From NCBI RefSeq assembly GCF_001296025.1, contig NZ_LJHV01000001.1:30447-94446 (forward strand): a stretch of 64,000 bases of DNA. The letters run 5' to 3'. The notes under the pieces were generated by a model. That model was not told the origin of the DNA. It ran no database searches and saw only the letters and a list, made by a program, of their open reading frames with translations. Shown here in pieces: positions 1 through 8,586 of this stretch. Numbering within the stretch: the stretch's first letter is position 1; each line of letters begins with the position of its first letter. The translations under genes and the position numbers were made by a program. Source of the DNA: Porphyrobacter sp. AAP60 (lineage in GTDB: Bacteria; Pseudomonadota; Alphaproteobacteria; Sphingomonadales; Sphingomonadaceae).

Positions 1-627
1 GTGACATACACGCTCGACGACGCAGGTGATCTCGGCATCCTGTTCGAAGTTTCAACGGACGCGCCCACGATCGTCAACATGACCAACCATGCGCTGTTCA
101 ACCTTGCAGGCGTCGGTGCGCCACAAGGGGCGATGGATCACTGGCTAATGCTGCCGGCGAAAACCTACACCCCCGTAGACGAGGCGCTGATTCCGACTGG
201 CGAACTTTCGCCGGTTTCAGGCACGGTCTTCGACTTCCGACAGCCGCGCCGGATCGAGGACGGGTTGCGCGATGCCAAGGATCCGCAGATCGTCATCGGC
301 CGCGGCTATGACCACAACTGGGCGCTCGACAAGGGGCGTACGGCACAGCCAGAACTCGCGGCCCGGCTGGTGCACCCCGCATCAGGCCGCGTGCTCGAAG
401 TGTTAAGCACCGAACCCGGCATGCAGTTCTATTCGGGCAATTTCCTGGTCGGAACTGTCGTGGGCAAGGGTGACACGGTCTATCGCATGGGCGACGGGAT
501 CGCGCTGGAGCCGCAGAACTATCCCGACGCGCCCAACCATGCGAATTTCCCGAGCGCGCGGGTCGATCCGGGCAAACCCTATCGCCACCAGATGATCTAC
601 CGGGTGTCCACCGCTTCGTCCATGTGA
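1..627 (+). CDS. Aldose 1-epimerase (mutarotase), C-terminal part
   Basis: This is the C-terminal ~208 residues of a galactose-mutarotase-type protein, which interconverts the alpha and beta anomers of aldoses; the 5' end lies outside the window. Family-typical blocks are visible: TNHALFNLAG near residue 28, GYDHNWAL near 103, an EPGMQFYSGNF block near 138 and the C-terminal ALEPQNYPDAPNH segment that carries the acidic catalytic region. Family length is about 340-390 residues, so roughly 40% is missing. It faces the convergent sugar dehydrogenase gene and fits the sugar-catabolism cluster. Family assignment is firm; the exact sugar is inferred from neighbours. Confidence 0.85.
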   Translation: MTYTLDDAGDLGILFEVSTDAPTIVNMTNHALFNLAGVGAPQGAMDHWLMLPAKTYTPVDEALIPTGELSPVSGTVFDFRQPRRIEDGLRDAKDPQIVIGRGYDHNWALDKGRTAQPELAARLVHPASGRVLEVLSTEPGMQFYSGNFLVGTVVGKGDTVYRMGDGIALEPQNYPDAPNHANFPSARVDPGKPYRHQMIYRVSTASSM

Positions 628-644
628 CAGGCGACCGACAGACT

Positions 645-1568
645 TTATTCGGTGAAAGGCGGAGCGACCACGCTGTGGCACCGCATGAACGCGTCTGCCA
701 CCAGTTGCAGCGGCGCGAAGTCGGCATCGCTGCGGCCAGCCGCGACCGCTCGCGAAAAAGCGGCGTAAATCTCCGGATATTCCCGGTCAGTTCCTTCGCT
801 TTGCCTGTCTGGCAAATTCAGTATCCGGCCACCCTGCGACAGGGTCAGCCTTCCCTCGTCCGTATCGATCGCGATGTCCCAAGTCTGCGGGCCTTGCTGT
901 AGGAAATCGAGCGTCACGGTGACGGGCACGCCCGAGCTGTCGTGCATCTGGATATATCCAGCGATGGGCGCAGCGCGATTTTCCGGCACGGCGAGATGCC
1001 CGCCCTCTACTATCAATGGCCGTGGCAGCAGCAGCGTGGCTATGGACAGCGCGTTAATGCCGGGGTCGAACACGCCGAAGCCACCAGCCTCAAATATCCA
1101 CTCCTGTCCCGGATGCCATACCCGCACGTCCTCGCGCCAGTCGATGGTGACGCGCCGAATGGTCTTGCCCTGCAGCCACTCGCGTGCCGGTGCGACACCG
1201 TGGGCGAACCGGGAATGCCATGCGGCAAACAGAACCACGCCGGTATCCGCAGCCTGCGTCGCGAGTGCCTGCGCCGCAGAGACGGTGGAAGCCGGAGGCT
1301 TTTCGATCAGCACGTGCTTTCCCGCTTGCAGTGCCATCCGGGCCTGATCGTAGCGCGCCTGGGGCGGCGTGCAGATCGCGACCGCGTCGATCGCGATGTC
1401 GCTGTCCAGCAGCCTCGCCAGATCGCGAAAATGGGGTACGCCGTCGCACGGCTGCGCATGAGGATCGACTGTCGCGGCCAAGGCAAACCCGGCATCCCCC
1501 TTGATAGCCGGGAGGTGCTGGTCGCGCGCGATCTTCCCCAGCCCGACGATGGCGATCCGAATGGTCAA
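645..1568 (-). CDS. Gfo/Idh/MocA sugar 1-dehydrogenase (L-arabinose/D-galactose 1-dehydrogenase type)
   Basis: The 307-residue protein should oxidise an aldopyranose at C1 to its lactone with NAD(P)+, the first step of oxidative pentose or galactose breakdown. The N-terminal Rossmann motif is GLGKIARDQHLPAI (residues 9-22), followed by AICTPPQARYDQAR and the Lys-containing LIEKPP signature near residue 90. DVRVWHPGQEWI and FGVFDPGINALSI closely resemble the Azospirillum L-arabinose 1-dehydrogenase as I remember it. The start overlaps the stop of the upstream AraD1-family gene by 4 bp, so the two are translationally coupled. Arabinose versus galactose preference cannot be settled from sequence. 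Confidence 0.85.
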   Translation of the reverse strand: MTIRIAIVGLGKIARDQHLPAIKGDAGFALAATVDPHAQPCDGVPHFRDLARLLDSDIAIDAVAICTPPQARYDQARMALQAGKHVLIEKPPASTVSAAQALATQAADTGVVLFAAWHSRFAHGVAPAREWLQGKTIRRVTIDWREDVRVWHPGQEWIFEAGGFGVFDPGINALSIATLLLPRPLIVEGGHLAVPENRAAPIAGYIQMHDSSGVPVTVTLDFLQQGPQTWDIAIDTDEGRLTLSQGGRILNLPDRQSEGTDREYPEIYAAFSRAVAAGRSDADFAPLQLVADAFMRCHSVVAPPFTE

Positions 1569-2554
1569 AGCGCTTTCACTCGCTTCAATTCTTCGGCTTC
1601 TTCCGAAACGCGCAAGGTGTTGACCAGTGGCAGGGTGAAGGGCGGTGCTTCTATCTCGAAGATATCGCCATCGCGGGTCGCGAATCCATCCGCGAAACTG
1701 GCGGTCGAAGTTCCGAAGAAATGAACGTGCACATCGCCGGGACGGCAGAACAGATCGTATTTGAAATGGTGGTGTTCAAGGTTTGCGATGGTGTGAGCCA
1801 TATTGGCTTCGCCGGTGAGGAACGGCTTTTCCCAAGCCACATTGTCGCCGCGCCGGATGCGGGCCGTGCCGCGAATATCCTGCGGCAAGGCGCCAACGAA
1901 CAGTTCCGGACCCAGTGAGGCTTGCCGCAATTTCGAATGCGCCAGCCACAGGTAATTGTGTTTTTCGGTGATGTGGTCGGAATACTCGTTGGCGAGGCAG
2001 AACCCCAGCCGGTAAGGTGTGCCATCGGGACCGATCAGATAGATAGCTGCGATCTCCGGCTCCTCCCCTCCGTCGAGAGCATAGGGCGGAACCTTCAGCA
2101 ATTGACCCGGCCCGGCAAGGTGCTGGCCGTCACCCTTCCAGAACCATTCGGGTTGATGGCCGATCGCGCCCGCTTCCGGCTTGCCGCCTGCCAGACCTTC
2201 GAGAAACATGCGCATGGAATCCGACGCGTCGCCGGCGGCGGCCGCCTTGTGCATCCGGTCGCGCCCCTCCGCACTGCCGAGATGGGTAAGACCGGTGCCC
2301 GCAAGGGTAAGATGGGCGCTGTCGGGATGATCGACGGGCACAACCAGCCGACCTGCCGCCAGTTCCTTTGCGGGATCGACGCGTTCTCCCAACCCGGCCC
2401 GAGCGACGGCATCGGAAAGTGAAATACCGCTGGCTATCGCATGGGTAGCCAGGTCCAGCGTGGATTCGAACCCCTCGACCACGCCGGTCTCGCCATCGAC
2501 CGTCGCCAAAACTTGCCGCGTCCCCTTCGGGGTATGGCGCTGAAGAAGCATCAT
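1565..2554 (-). CDS. AraD1/GguC family protein (FAH fold)
   Basis: This 329-residue protein resembles the AraD1/GguC family, fumarylacetoacetate-hydrolase-fold enzymes linked to 2-keto-3-deoxy-L-arabonate breakdown and found beside arabinose genes. Visible family-like features are GFCLANEYSDH, an internal ELFVGALPQDIRGTARI block and a C-terminal VHFFGTSTASF segment. I chose the ATG at 2554 because its ATGA overlaps the TGA of the preceding gene and an AGGAG lies 10 bases upstream; an in-frame start 26 codons earlier has less support. With the dehydratase at 4909-6693 it would complete conversion of arabonate toward 2-ketoglutarate semialdehyde. The precise reaction is inferred. Confidence 0.75.
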   Translation of the reverse strand: MMLLQRHTPKGTRQVLATVDGETGVVEGFESTLDLATHAIASGISLSDAVARAGLGERVDPAKELAAGRLVVPVDHPDSAHLTLAGTGLTHLGSAEGRDRMHKAAAAGDASDSMRMFLEGLAGGKPEAGAIGHQPEWFWKGDGQHLAGPGQLLKVPPYALDGGEEPEIAAIYLIGPDGTPYRLGFCLANEYSDHITEKHNYLWLAHSKLRQASLGPELFVGALPQDIRGTARIRRGDNVAWEKPFLTGEANMAHTIANLEHHHFKYDLFCRPGDVHVHFFGTSTASFADGFATRDGDIFEIEAPPFTLPLVNTLRVSEEAEELKRVKAL

Positions 2555-2925
2555 TGCGCAAAATCTCCTGTATGTCTTTCGCCACCATCGAAAGCGTGCA
2601 GCGTGATCGGCTCGGTCTGCAGCGTTATCCACCGCTCGCCATCCTGCACGATCGCCAGCCCGGCGACATCGCCATCGGCAATCTCGGCATAGTCGATTAC
2701 TATGTCGGCGATGATATCTCCGCCGGGGTCGTCGATAGCGTGCATTGATGGTGCTTCGTCCGACAGCAGATTGCGTGTCGCCGTCAGCTGGACGGGATCA
2801 TGCCCGACAGCAACGCCAGCGCTATCGGTAATCACGATCGCGCTGAAGCGCGCCACCGGTGCCGGCTGAGCGGCAAGAACGGCCCCCGACAAGCATACCG
2901 CGGCGATCATCAGCAGGCCCTTCAC
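2551..2925 (-). CDS. Small secreted protein of unknown function
   Basis: This 124-residue protein starts with a typical signal peptide: MKGLLMIAAVCLSGAVLAAQ, with likely cleavage after Ala-Leu-Ala near residue 19. The mature part is about 105 residues, acidic, with no Cys and no motif I recognise; the pattern of beta-rich stretches (VIDYAEIADGDVAGLAIVQ, WITLQTEPITLHAF) suggests a small beta-domain. It is coupled by 4-bp overlaps to both the GH43 gene upstream and the AraD1 gene downstream, so it is made together with the arabinose genes and acts in the periplasm or outside. No function is assigned. Confidence 0.7.
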   Translation of the reverse strand: MKGLLMIAAVCLSGAVLAAQPAPVARFSAIVITDSAGVAVGHDPVQLTATRNLLSDEAPSMHAIDDPGGDIIADIVIDYAEIADGDVAGLAIVQDGERWITLQTEPITLHAFDGGERHTGDFAQ

Positions 2926-3968
2926 TCCGCAAGGATTCCCGCCTGTGTCTGCTCGACGGGGAGAATGCGCCCCTCCTTATCGAAGTGCAGCCGCTCGACC
3001 GCGACGGCACGGCGGCCAAGGCCACCCGGCTGATCGCCGACGGTAAGCGTTCCGACGTGATAGAACAGGTACCACTCGCCCTTGAATTTCGCGATTCCGG
3101 GATGGATCGTAAAGCTGTTGGCTGCGCTTCCGGTGATTTCGCCCTGCCGCGTCCAGGGGCCAGTGATCGACGGAGCGGTAGCGTAGGAGATCCGCTCGTC
3201 CGGGCCTAGCCGCTTATCCATCGAGGCATAGGCGAGGTAATATGTGCCGTCTCGTTCGAACACCCACGGCCCCTCGACGAAGTCCGGCAGCTCGATCTGC
3301 CGGATCGGACCGGCGAAACTGACCATGTCGTCCGCCAGTTCAGCCGTATAGAGGTTGGCATTGCCCCAGAAGAGATAGCTCTTGCCATCCGCGTTGGTCC
3401 ACACTGTCGGGTCGATATCGTCCCAATGATGCGGCCCGGCGGTATCTTCGTTCTTCACCAGCGGACGGCCGAGAGCATCGGCGAACGGACCGAGCGGATT
3501 GTCGGCCACGGCGACGCCGATCGCCTTTCCGTGGCTGCCCTGCGCCTCGTCATGCTCGACCGCAGTGTAGAACCAGTAGCGACCATTCTTTTCGTGCACC
3601 TGACTGGCCCAGGCATCGCGCGATGCCCAGCTGAAGTCAGTGGGGCGCATGATCGAACCGTGATAGGTCCAATACTTCATGTCGGCGGTCGAGTAGGCGA
3701 GCCATTCGGTGATGTTGAACATCTGTTCGCCGCGCGCTTCGTCATGTCCGACATAGAGGTAGAGCCGATCGCCGACGACCAACGGCGCGGGATCGGCGGT
3801 GTGGCGATCTTGGATCAGCGGATTTCCGGCGTTTACGAAACTTGCCAGCCCTTCGGGCGGCGTCGCCATTGTGCAACCGCTTGCCAGAGCGGCAAGCGCC
3901 AGGACCCCGAGCGCGTTGAATGCGTGCCCTTTCGCCGCGCGAAATGTGCCCAAGAATGCCATTTTCAC
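2922..3968 (-). CDS. Glycoside hydrolase family 43 lipoprotein (arabinosidase/xylosidase type)
   Basis: This is a 348-residue five-bladed beta-propeller hydrolase. The N-terminus has a membrane segment ending in the lipobox ASGC (Cys about residue 32), so it should be a lipid-anchored periplasmic or surface enzyme. The three GH43 acidic residues are visible in the expected order: Asp in HTADPAPLVV (base, about residue 59), Asp in HWDDIDPTVW (about 182) and Glu in FVEGPWVF (acid, about 230). Family members release L-arabinose or xylose from plant polysaccharides, which fits the downstream genes. It is the first gene of a minus-strand operon and shares the promoter region with the divergent GntR gene. 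Confidence 0.88.
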   Translation of the reverse strand: MKMAFLGTFRAAKGHAFNALGVLALAALASGCTMATPPEGLASFVNAGNPLIQDRHTADPAPLVVGDRLYLYVGHDEARGEQMFNITEWLAYSTADMKYWTYHGSIMRPTDFSWASRDAWASQVHEKNGRYWFYTAVEHDEAQGSHGKAIGVAVADNPLGPFADALGRPLVKNEDTAGPHHWDDIDPTVWTNADGKSYLFWGNANLYTAELADDMVSFAGPIRQIELPDFVEGPWVFERDGTYYLAYASMDKRLGPDERISYATAPSITGPWTRQGEITGSAANSFTIHPGIAKFKGEWYLFYHVGTLTVGDQPGGLGRRAVAVERLHFDKEGRILPVEQTQAGILAE

Positions 3969-3990
3969 AATTCTCCCAAGCTCGATTATT

Positions 3991-4006
3991 CATTACTCCG
4001 ACAAAT
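3991..4006. promoter_or_regulatory. Putative operator of the FadR-type regulator, copy 1
   Basis: The 16-mer CATTACTCCGACAAAT lies between the divergent GH43 and regulator genes. The same word with one change recurs at 6741-6756 between the dehydratase and the permease. The opposite strand reads TTGTCGGAGTAA, an imperfect inverted repeat of the TNGTNNNACNA kind bound by FadR-subfamily proteins. The role as operator is inferred from position and repetition. Confidence 0.6.
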
Positions 4007-4090
4007 CGAACTGTCAAAGCATCGCCTGCCTTGAAGTGGTGCGTCGCCACGCGGATTGATTTGCAGGCGGGCGCAGGCCTAGATGCAGCC

Positions 4091-4900
4091 ATGCGACAAC
4101 GAACCAGCCCATCGCCGGAAAAGCGCGACACGAAAATTCGCGGCAATTCCCGTGCGCCTGCGTTCGACGACATGCCGAAAACCAGCGGTCGGCGCGTGCG
4201 CGGCGCGATTTTCGACTATCTGGGCGAGCTGATCGTCACGGGAAGCGCGGGCGTGGGAGATACGCTGCCCGGCGAAGTCGAGACAGCCGAGAGACTGGAC
4301 ATTTCGCGCGGCACCTATCGCGAGGCTGTGAAGATGCTGGCGGGCAAGGGATTGGTCGAAAGCCGTCCCAAGACGGGGACCCGCGTGCTCGAGCGATCAC
4401 GCTGGAATTTGCTCGATCCCGATGTGCTGCGCTGGGCCTTCGCAGGCCGGCCGGACCCCTCGTTTGTCGCCGACCTGTTCGAAATGCGCAGCGTGGTCGA
4501 ACCAGCGATCGCCCGGCTGGCTGCGACGCGCCGCGACGATGAGCAGGCACAGCAGATGCGAGAAGCGCTAGCGGTCATGGCCGGCAAAGGGCTGCGTTCG
4601 CAGTCCGGACGGGATGCCGACCGGCTGTTTCACGAAACGCTGCTGAAGGCCTGCGGCAACGAGGTAATGCAATCGCTTGGCGCCAGCATCGGGGCGGCGG
4701 TCGCTTACACCACTTTGTTTAAAAAGCGCGCGGGCGGGCTGTCGCGAGACCCCGTCCCCGACCATCAGCGCGTGATGGATGCAATCGACGCGCGCGACCC
4801 CGACGCCGCGGAACAGGCAATGACGGAACTGCTGCTGCTTGCCCGGCAGGATACCGATAAGGCGCTGCAGGATTTCATTTCTCCGCAGGACCGCGACTGA
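4091..4900 (+). CDS. FadR/GntR family transcriptional regulator
   Basis: This is a 269-residue DNA-binding repressor or activator. The winged helix spans about residues 30-100 (RVRGAIFDYLGELIVTG, then the recognition helix in LDISRGTYREAVKMLAGKGLV) and an all-alpha FadR/FCD effector domain follows from about 120, with RSVVEPAIARLAA and a metal-site-like His in DRLFHETLL. I took the ATG at 4091; a later ATG at 4172 is possible. It is divergent from the GH43 operon and convergent with the dehydratase. Together with the shared 16-bp motif this makes it the likely local sugar-responsive regulator; the ligand is unknown. Confidence 0.85.
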   Translation: MRQRTSPSPEKRDTKIRGNSRAPAFDDMPKTSGRRVRGAIFDYLGELIVTGSAGVGDTLPGEVETAERLDISRGTYREAVKMLAGKGLVESRPKTGTRVLERSRWNLLDPDVLRWAFAGRPDPSFVADLFEMRSVVEPAIARLAATRRDDEQAQQMREALAVMAGKGLRSQSGRDADRLFHETLLKACGNEVMQSLGASIGAAVAYTTLFKKRAGGLSRDPVPDHQRVMDAIDARDPDAAEQAMTELLLLARQDTDKALQDFISPQDRD

Positions 4901-4908
4901 CGCGCTTG

Positions 4909-6693
4909 TCAGTGATTGTCGCGCGGCAAACCTTTGGTGCGCGCAATCTGCCGGTATTTTTCCGCCCCTTCGAGGATCGCTCCGCTATCCATCTGCCCCA
5001 CGAGAGCGCGCTGGATTTCCTGCCACGGGGTCTGCGACTCCGGATATGCAAATCCTCCGCCAGCCATCAGTTCCTCACGCCGCCGGTCCAGTTCTTCCGG
5101 TTCGACCAGCAGGTTGACCTCCGCTCGCGCCAGATCGACGCGGAGCCGGTCGCCGGTTTTTACCAGAGCGAGGCCGCCATTGATCGCGGCTTCGGGCGAT
5201 ACGTTGAGGATCGACGGGCTGGCCGAAGTGCCCGATTGCCGACCGTCGCCGATGCATGGCAAGGCATGCACGCCTTCGGCCAGAAGATAGGCGGGCGGAC
5301 GCATGTTCACGACTTCTCCCGCGCCGGGATAACCAACCGGTCCGGCCCCGCGAATGATCAGCAAATGCCGATCGGTAATGCTGAGCGCTGGGTCGTCTAT
5401 GCGGGCGTGGTAATCTTCCGGCCCGTCGAACACGACAGCCGGCCCTTCGAAAGCATCGGGATCATCGGGATTGGACAGGTAGCGCGTCCGGAACTCTTCG
5501 CCGATGACGCTGGTCTTCATGATCGCCGCGTCGAACAGGTTTCCCGAAAGGACGATGAAGCCGGCATTTTCACGGATCGGATCGGACGCGGGCCGGATGA
5601 CGCGCTCGTCCTCGATCGTAGCGGAACGGCAATTGTCACCGATCGTTTCGCCGTTCACGGTCAGCGCGCTCTCGTGAATCAGGCCAAGCTGCATCAGTTG
5701 CGCGACCACGGCAGGCACTCCGCCCGCGCGGTAATAGTCTTCACCAAGATACTCCCCGGCCGGCTGCATGTTGACCAGCAAAGGAACTCCATGGCCATGA
5801 ACGTGCCAATCCTTCAGCTCCAGCGATACGCCCAGATGGCGGGCCAGCGCCGCCAGGTGGATTGGCGCATTGGTTGATCCGCCGATGGCGGAATTGAGGA
5901 CGATCGCGTTAAGGAAGCTTTCGCGTGTCATGATGTCGGAGGGTTTCATGTCCTCCTCCACCATCGCGACGATGCGCTTGCCGGTGAGGTAGGCCGCCTC
6001 CTGCCGGTCGCGGTAGGGGGCGGGGATCGCGGCGCTGCCCGGCAGCATCATGCCGAGCGCTTCGGCCAACGAATTCATCGTCGTTGCGGTGCCCATTGTG
6101 TTGCAGTAGCCGGTCGAGGGTGCGCTGCTCGCGACCATCCGGATGAAATCGGTATCGTCGATCTTGCCTTCGGCCAGCAGCTCGCGCGCTTTCCACACGA
6201 TCGTGCCTGACCCCGTCCTCTCCCCCTTGTGATAACCGTTGAGCATCGGTCCGACCGAAAGCGCGATAGAGGGGATATCAACCGTCGCCGCTGCCATGAG
6301 GCATGCAGGTGTGGTCTTGTCACAACCGGTGGTGAGCACCACGCCGTCGATCGGATAACCGTAAAGCAGTTCGACCAGCGCGAGATATGCAAGATTCCGG
6401 TCCAGCCCCGCGGTCGGGCGCTTTCCGGTTTCCTGAATTGGATGCACCGGAAATTCCAGTACAATGCCACCTGCCTCGCGAACGCCTTCGCGAATCCGCT
6501 CGGCCAGCACGAGGTGGTGCCTGTTGCACGGCGACAGGTCGCTACCGGTTTGCGCAATACCGATGATCGGCTTGCCGGATCGCAACTCCTCCAGGCTAAG
6601 CCCGAAATTCAGATACCGCTCCAGATAAAGCGCGGTCATGTCGATGTTGTCGGGATTGTCGAACCAGGCCTTGCTGCGGAGTTTGCGCGTCAT
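4909..6693 (-). CDS. IlvD/Edd-family sugar-acid dehydratase (L-arabonate/D-xylonate dehydratase)
   Basis: This 594-residue Fe-S enzyme dehydrates aldonic acids to 2-keto-3-deoxy acids. Recognisable blocks are [30 protein letters not shown] (Fe-S Cys), [15 protein letters not shown] (second cluster Cys) and [14 protein letters not shown] (third Cys), with the C-terminal [16 protein letters not shown] motif. The start region, [21 protein letters not shown] split across residues 7-27, matches Caulobacter XylD as I recall it. The length is normal for the family. It is convergent with the regulator and divergent from the sugar permease. In this cluster L-arabonate is the most likely substrate. Confidence 0.88.
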   Translation of the reverse strand: MTRKLRSKAWFDNPDNIDMTALYLERYLNFGLSLEELRSGKPIIGIAQTGSDLSPCNRHHLVLAERIREGVREAGGIVLEFPVHPIQETGKRPTAGLDRNLAYLALVELLYGYPIDGVVLTTGCDKTTPACLMAAATVDIPSIALSVGPMLNGYHKGERTGSGTIVWKARELLAEGKIDDTDFIRMVASSAPSTGYCNTMGTATTMNSLAEALGMMLPGSAAIPAPYRDRQEAAYLTGKRIVAMVEEDMKPSDIMTRESFLNAIVLNSAIGGSTNAPIHLAALARHLGVSLELKDWHVHGHGVPLLVNMQPAGEYLGEDYYRAGGVPAVVAQLMQLGLIHESALTVNGETIGDNCRSATIEDERVIRPASDPIRENAGFIVLSGNLFDAAIMKTSVIGEEFRTRYLSNPDDPDAFEGPAVVFDGPEDYHARIDDPALSITDRHLLIIRGAGPVGYPGAGEVVNMRPPAYLLAEGVHALPCIGDGRQSGTSASPSILNVSPEAAINGGLALVKTGDRLRVDLARAEVNLLVEPEELDRRREELMAGGGFAYPESQTPWQEIQRALVGQMDSGAILEGAEKYRQIARTKGLPRDNH

Positions 6694-6740
6694 GTTCCCT
6701 TTCCTGCCGGGCTCCGCTTGACGCTCTGCCCGTTGCCACG

Positions 6741-6756
6741 CATTACTCCTACAAAT
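6741..6756. promoter_or_regulatory. Putative operator of the FadR-type regulator, copy 2
   Basis: CATTACTCCTACAAAT lies in the 98-bp divergent spacer between the dehydratase and the permease and matches 15 of 16 bases of the word at 3991-4006. Two occurrences confined to the two divergent control regions of one cluster support a common operator. Confidence 0.6.
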
Positions 6757-6791
6757 GCCGGTCTAGCAAGGCCTGTGGGGAGACATCGGGA

Positions 6792-8081
6792 ATGATGCAG
6801 GTGGACGGGACACAAAGTGCCGCGATTGAGGGCGGTCAGGCGATCAACTACAAGCCAGCCCTCGCGCTGCTGGCGTCGCTCTTCTTCATGTGGGGCTTCA
6901 TCACGGTCATCAACAATACGCTTTTGCCGCACCTGCGCAGCGTGTTCGAGCTCAGCTACACCCAGACCACGCTGATCGAGAGCGTGTGGTTCATCGCCTA
7001 TGGCGTGATGGGTATGCCGAGCGCCTTCCTGATCGAACGGACGGGCTACAAGCGGGCGATCATCATCGGTCTCGTCGTAATGGCCATCGGCGCGCTGGGC
7101 ATGGTTCCGGCAGCGCATCTGCCGTCCTATGGCCTCACCCTGCTCGCCTTGTTCGTGATCGCCAGCGGGATCACGTTGCTTCAGGTCGCCGCCAACCCCT
7201 ATGTCGCGGTGATCGGCCCGGCGGAGAGTTCAGAATCCCGCCTTACGCTGGTGCAGGCATTCAACAGCTTCGGCACGTTCCTTGCGCCGTACTTCGGGGG
7301 CTACCTCATCCTCAGCCGGACGGTGGGCGGAACGTCGCTGGAAGGAACGCAGCTGACTGCGGCGGAACGGTTGGCCGATGCCCGCGCGACCGAGCTGCCC
7401 TACATTCTGGTCGCGACCGTCCTGCTGGTGATCGCAGTAATCATCTGGCGATCGAAACTGCCAAGCCTGGGTTCGGCCACCAATCGCGTCGCGCGCGAAG
7501 AACGCAAGAATCTCTCGCTGTGGGACCACCCAAATCTCGTCTGGGGTGTGCCGGCCATCTTCATCTACCTCATCGCGGAAATCGGCGTGGCGAACCTGTT
7601 CATCAACTTCGCCATCCTGCCCGATGTTGCAGGCATCACGCCCGCCGAAGCGGCGAACTACCTCGTGCTGTTGTGGGGCGGCATGATGGTGGGCCGCTTT
7701 GCCGGAGCCTTCATCATGCAGCGGTTTCCCGCCGACAGAACGCTTGCCGCCTTCGCCCTGTTCGCAATGGTGGTGATGGTGGGCGCAGCAACGCTCGACG
7801 GTCCGCTTGCCATGTGGTGCCTGATCTTGGTCGGACTGGGCCACTCGATCATGTTCCCGGCGATCTTCGCCATGGGCATCAAGGGTCTGGGCCCTCTGAC
7901 AGAGGAAGCGTCAGGCCTGCTTATCACCGCTATTGCCGGCGGCGCGCTCGTGGTCGTGCAGGGCTGGCTCGCGGACAGCTTCGGCCTGCAGAACAGTTTC
8001 TGGCTGACGGTAGCGTGTGAGGCCTACATCATCTGGTACGCACTGCGCGGATCTCGGCCTAGAATTTCCTATTCGACGTAA
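6792..8081 (+). CDS. Sugar MFS permease, FucP/GluP (FHS) family
   Basis: This is a 429-residue inner-membrane sugar:proton symporter with about 12 hydrophobic spans. The FHS signature is visible in LLASLFFMWGFITVINNTLL (residues 27-46) and in LQVAANPYVAVIGP with the downstream LVQAFNSFGTFLAPYFGGY. The middle loop after about residue 215 is charged (RVAREERKNLSLWDHP). Two ATGs occur in tandem at 6792 and 6795. It is the transport gene of the pentose cluster; L-arabinose, fucose or galactose are the usual substrates of relatives. Confidence 0.88.
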   Translation: MMQVDGTQSAAIEGGQAINYKPALALLASLFFMWGFITVINNTLLPHLRSVFELSYTQTTLIESVWFIAYGVMGMPSAFLIERTGYKRAIIIGLVVMAIGALGMVPAAHLPSYGLTLLALFVIASGITLLQVAANPYVAVIGPAESSESRLTLVQAFNSFGTFLAPYFGGYLILSRTVGGTSLEGTQLTAAERLADARATELPYILVATVLLVIAVIIWRSKLPSLGSATNRVAREERKNLSLWDHPNLVWGVPAIFIYLIAEIGVANLFINFAILPDVAGITPAEAANYLVLLWGGMMVGRFAGAFIMQRFPADRTLAAFALFAMVVMVGAATLDGPLAMWCLILVGLGHSIMFPAIFAMGIKGLGPLTEEASGLLITAIAGGALVVVQGWLADSFGLQNSFWLTVACEAYIIWYALRGSRPRISYST

Positions 8082-8416
8082 AATGCGAGTCTAGATGTCG
8101 CTGTAAATTGGCCATTGCACGACGACCTCACAATCGATCGCGTCCTCAAATTGCTCGCGAATGCATCCCCGCCCGTTTCTCGTGGCAAAATATGACTTCC
8201 CGCTCAACCCTCGGTAACGACAGGTAAGTCCCAAGACCAATCGGCAGCTGCCGACCCAGTGTCGGTCGCTCAATTCGGCCACCATGGAGGTCAGCTTCTG
8301 ACACAAGCTGCCGATCATATGCAGCACATTGCGCAATCGGCTTTGCTTGCAAAAGCCAGCCCGTTCCGCCGGCTTGCGGCAGGTCCGTGAAACCAGAGAC
8401 TAGCGCTGGGGGTCGT
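8082..8416. other. Intergenic region between permease and tRNA-Ser
   Basis: This 335-bp stretch has no gene I can support. A minus-strand frame of 81 codons (8091-8336) has no recognisable motif, no clear ribosome site and lies just downstream of the tRNA on the same strand, where integration remnants are common. No att repeat or integrase fragment is evident. Confidence 0.4.
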
Positions 8417-8507
8417 TGGCGGAGCGGGTGGGATTCGAACCCACGATACGCTTGTGACGTATACACACTTTCCAGGCGTGCGCCTTCGACCACTCGGCCA
8501 CCGCTCC
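8417..8507 (-). tRNA. tRNA-Ser (anticodon GGA)
   Basis: The minus strand folds as a class II tRNA. The acceptor stem GGAGCGG (8507-8501) pairs with CCGCTCC (8427-8421), followed by discriminator G and an encoded CCA (8419-8417). The D-arm region reads GCCGAGTGGTCGAAGGC, the anticodon loop CTGGAAA gives GGA (8473-8471), and a long variable arm GTATACGTCACAAGCGTATC precedes the T-arm with GGTTCGAATCC. It decodes UCC/UCU. Confidence 0.97.
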
Positions 8508-8586
8508 GTTTGCTCGCTAGAGCAAGTCGGGGCCGATAGCCGCGAATGGATTGCTTCGCAAGGCGCGTGGTGGCACCAATGTTCGT

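Noticed and set aside
8091..8336. An 81-codon minus-strand frame downstream of tRNA-Ser
   Set aside because: No recognisable motif, no ribosome site, unusual composition; could be a remnant but cannot be supported as a gene.
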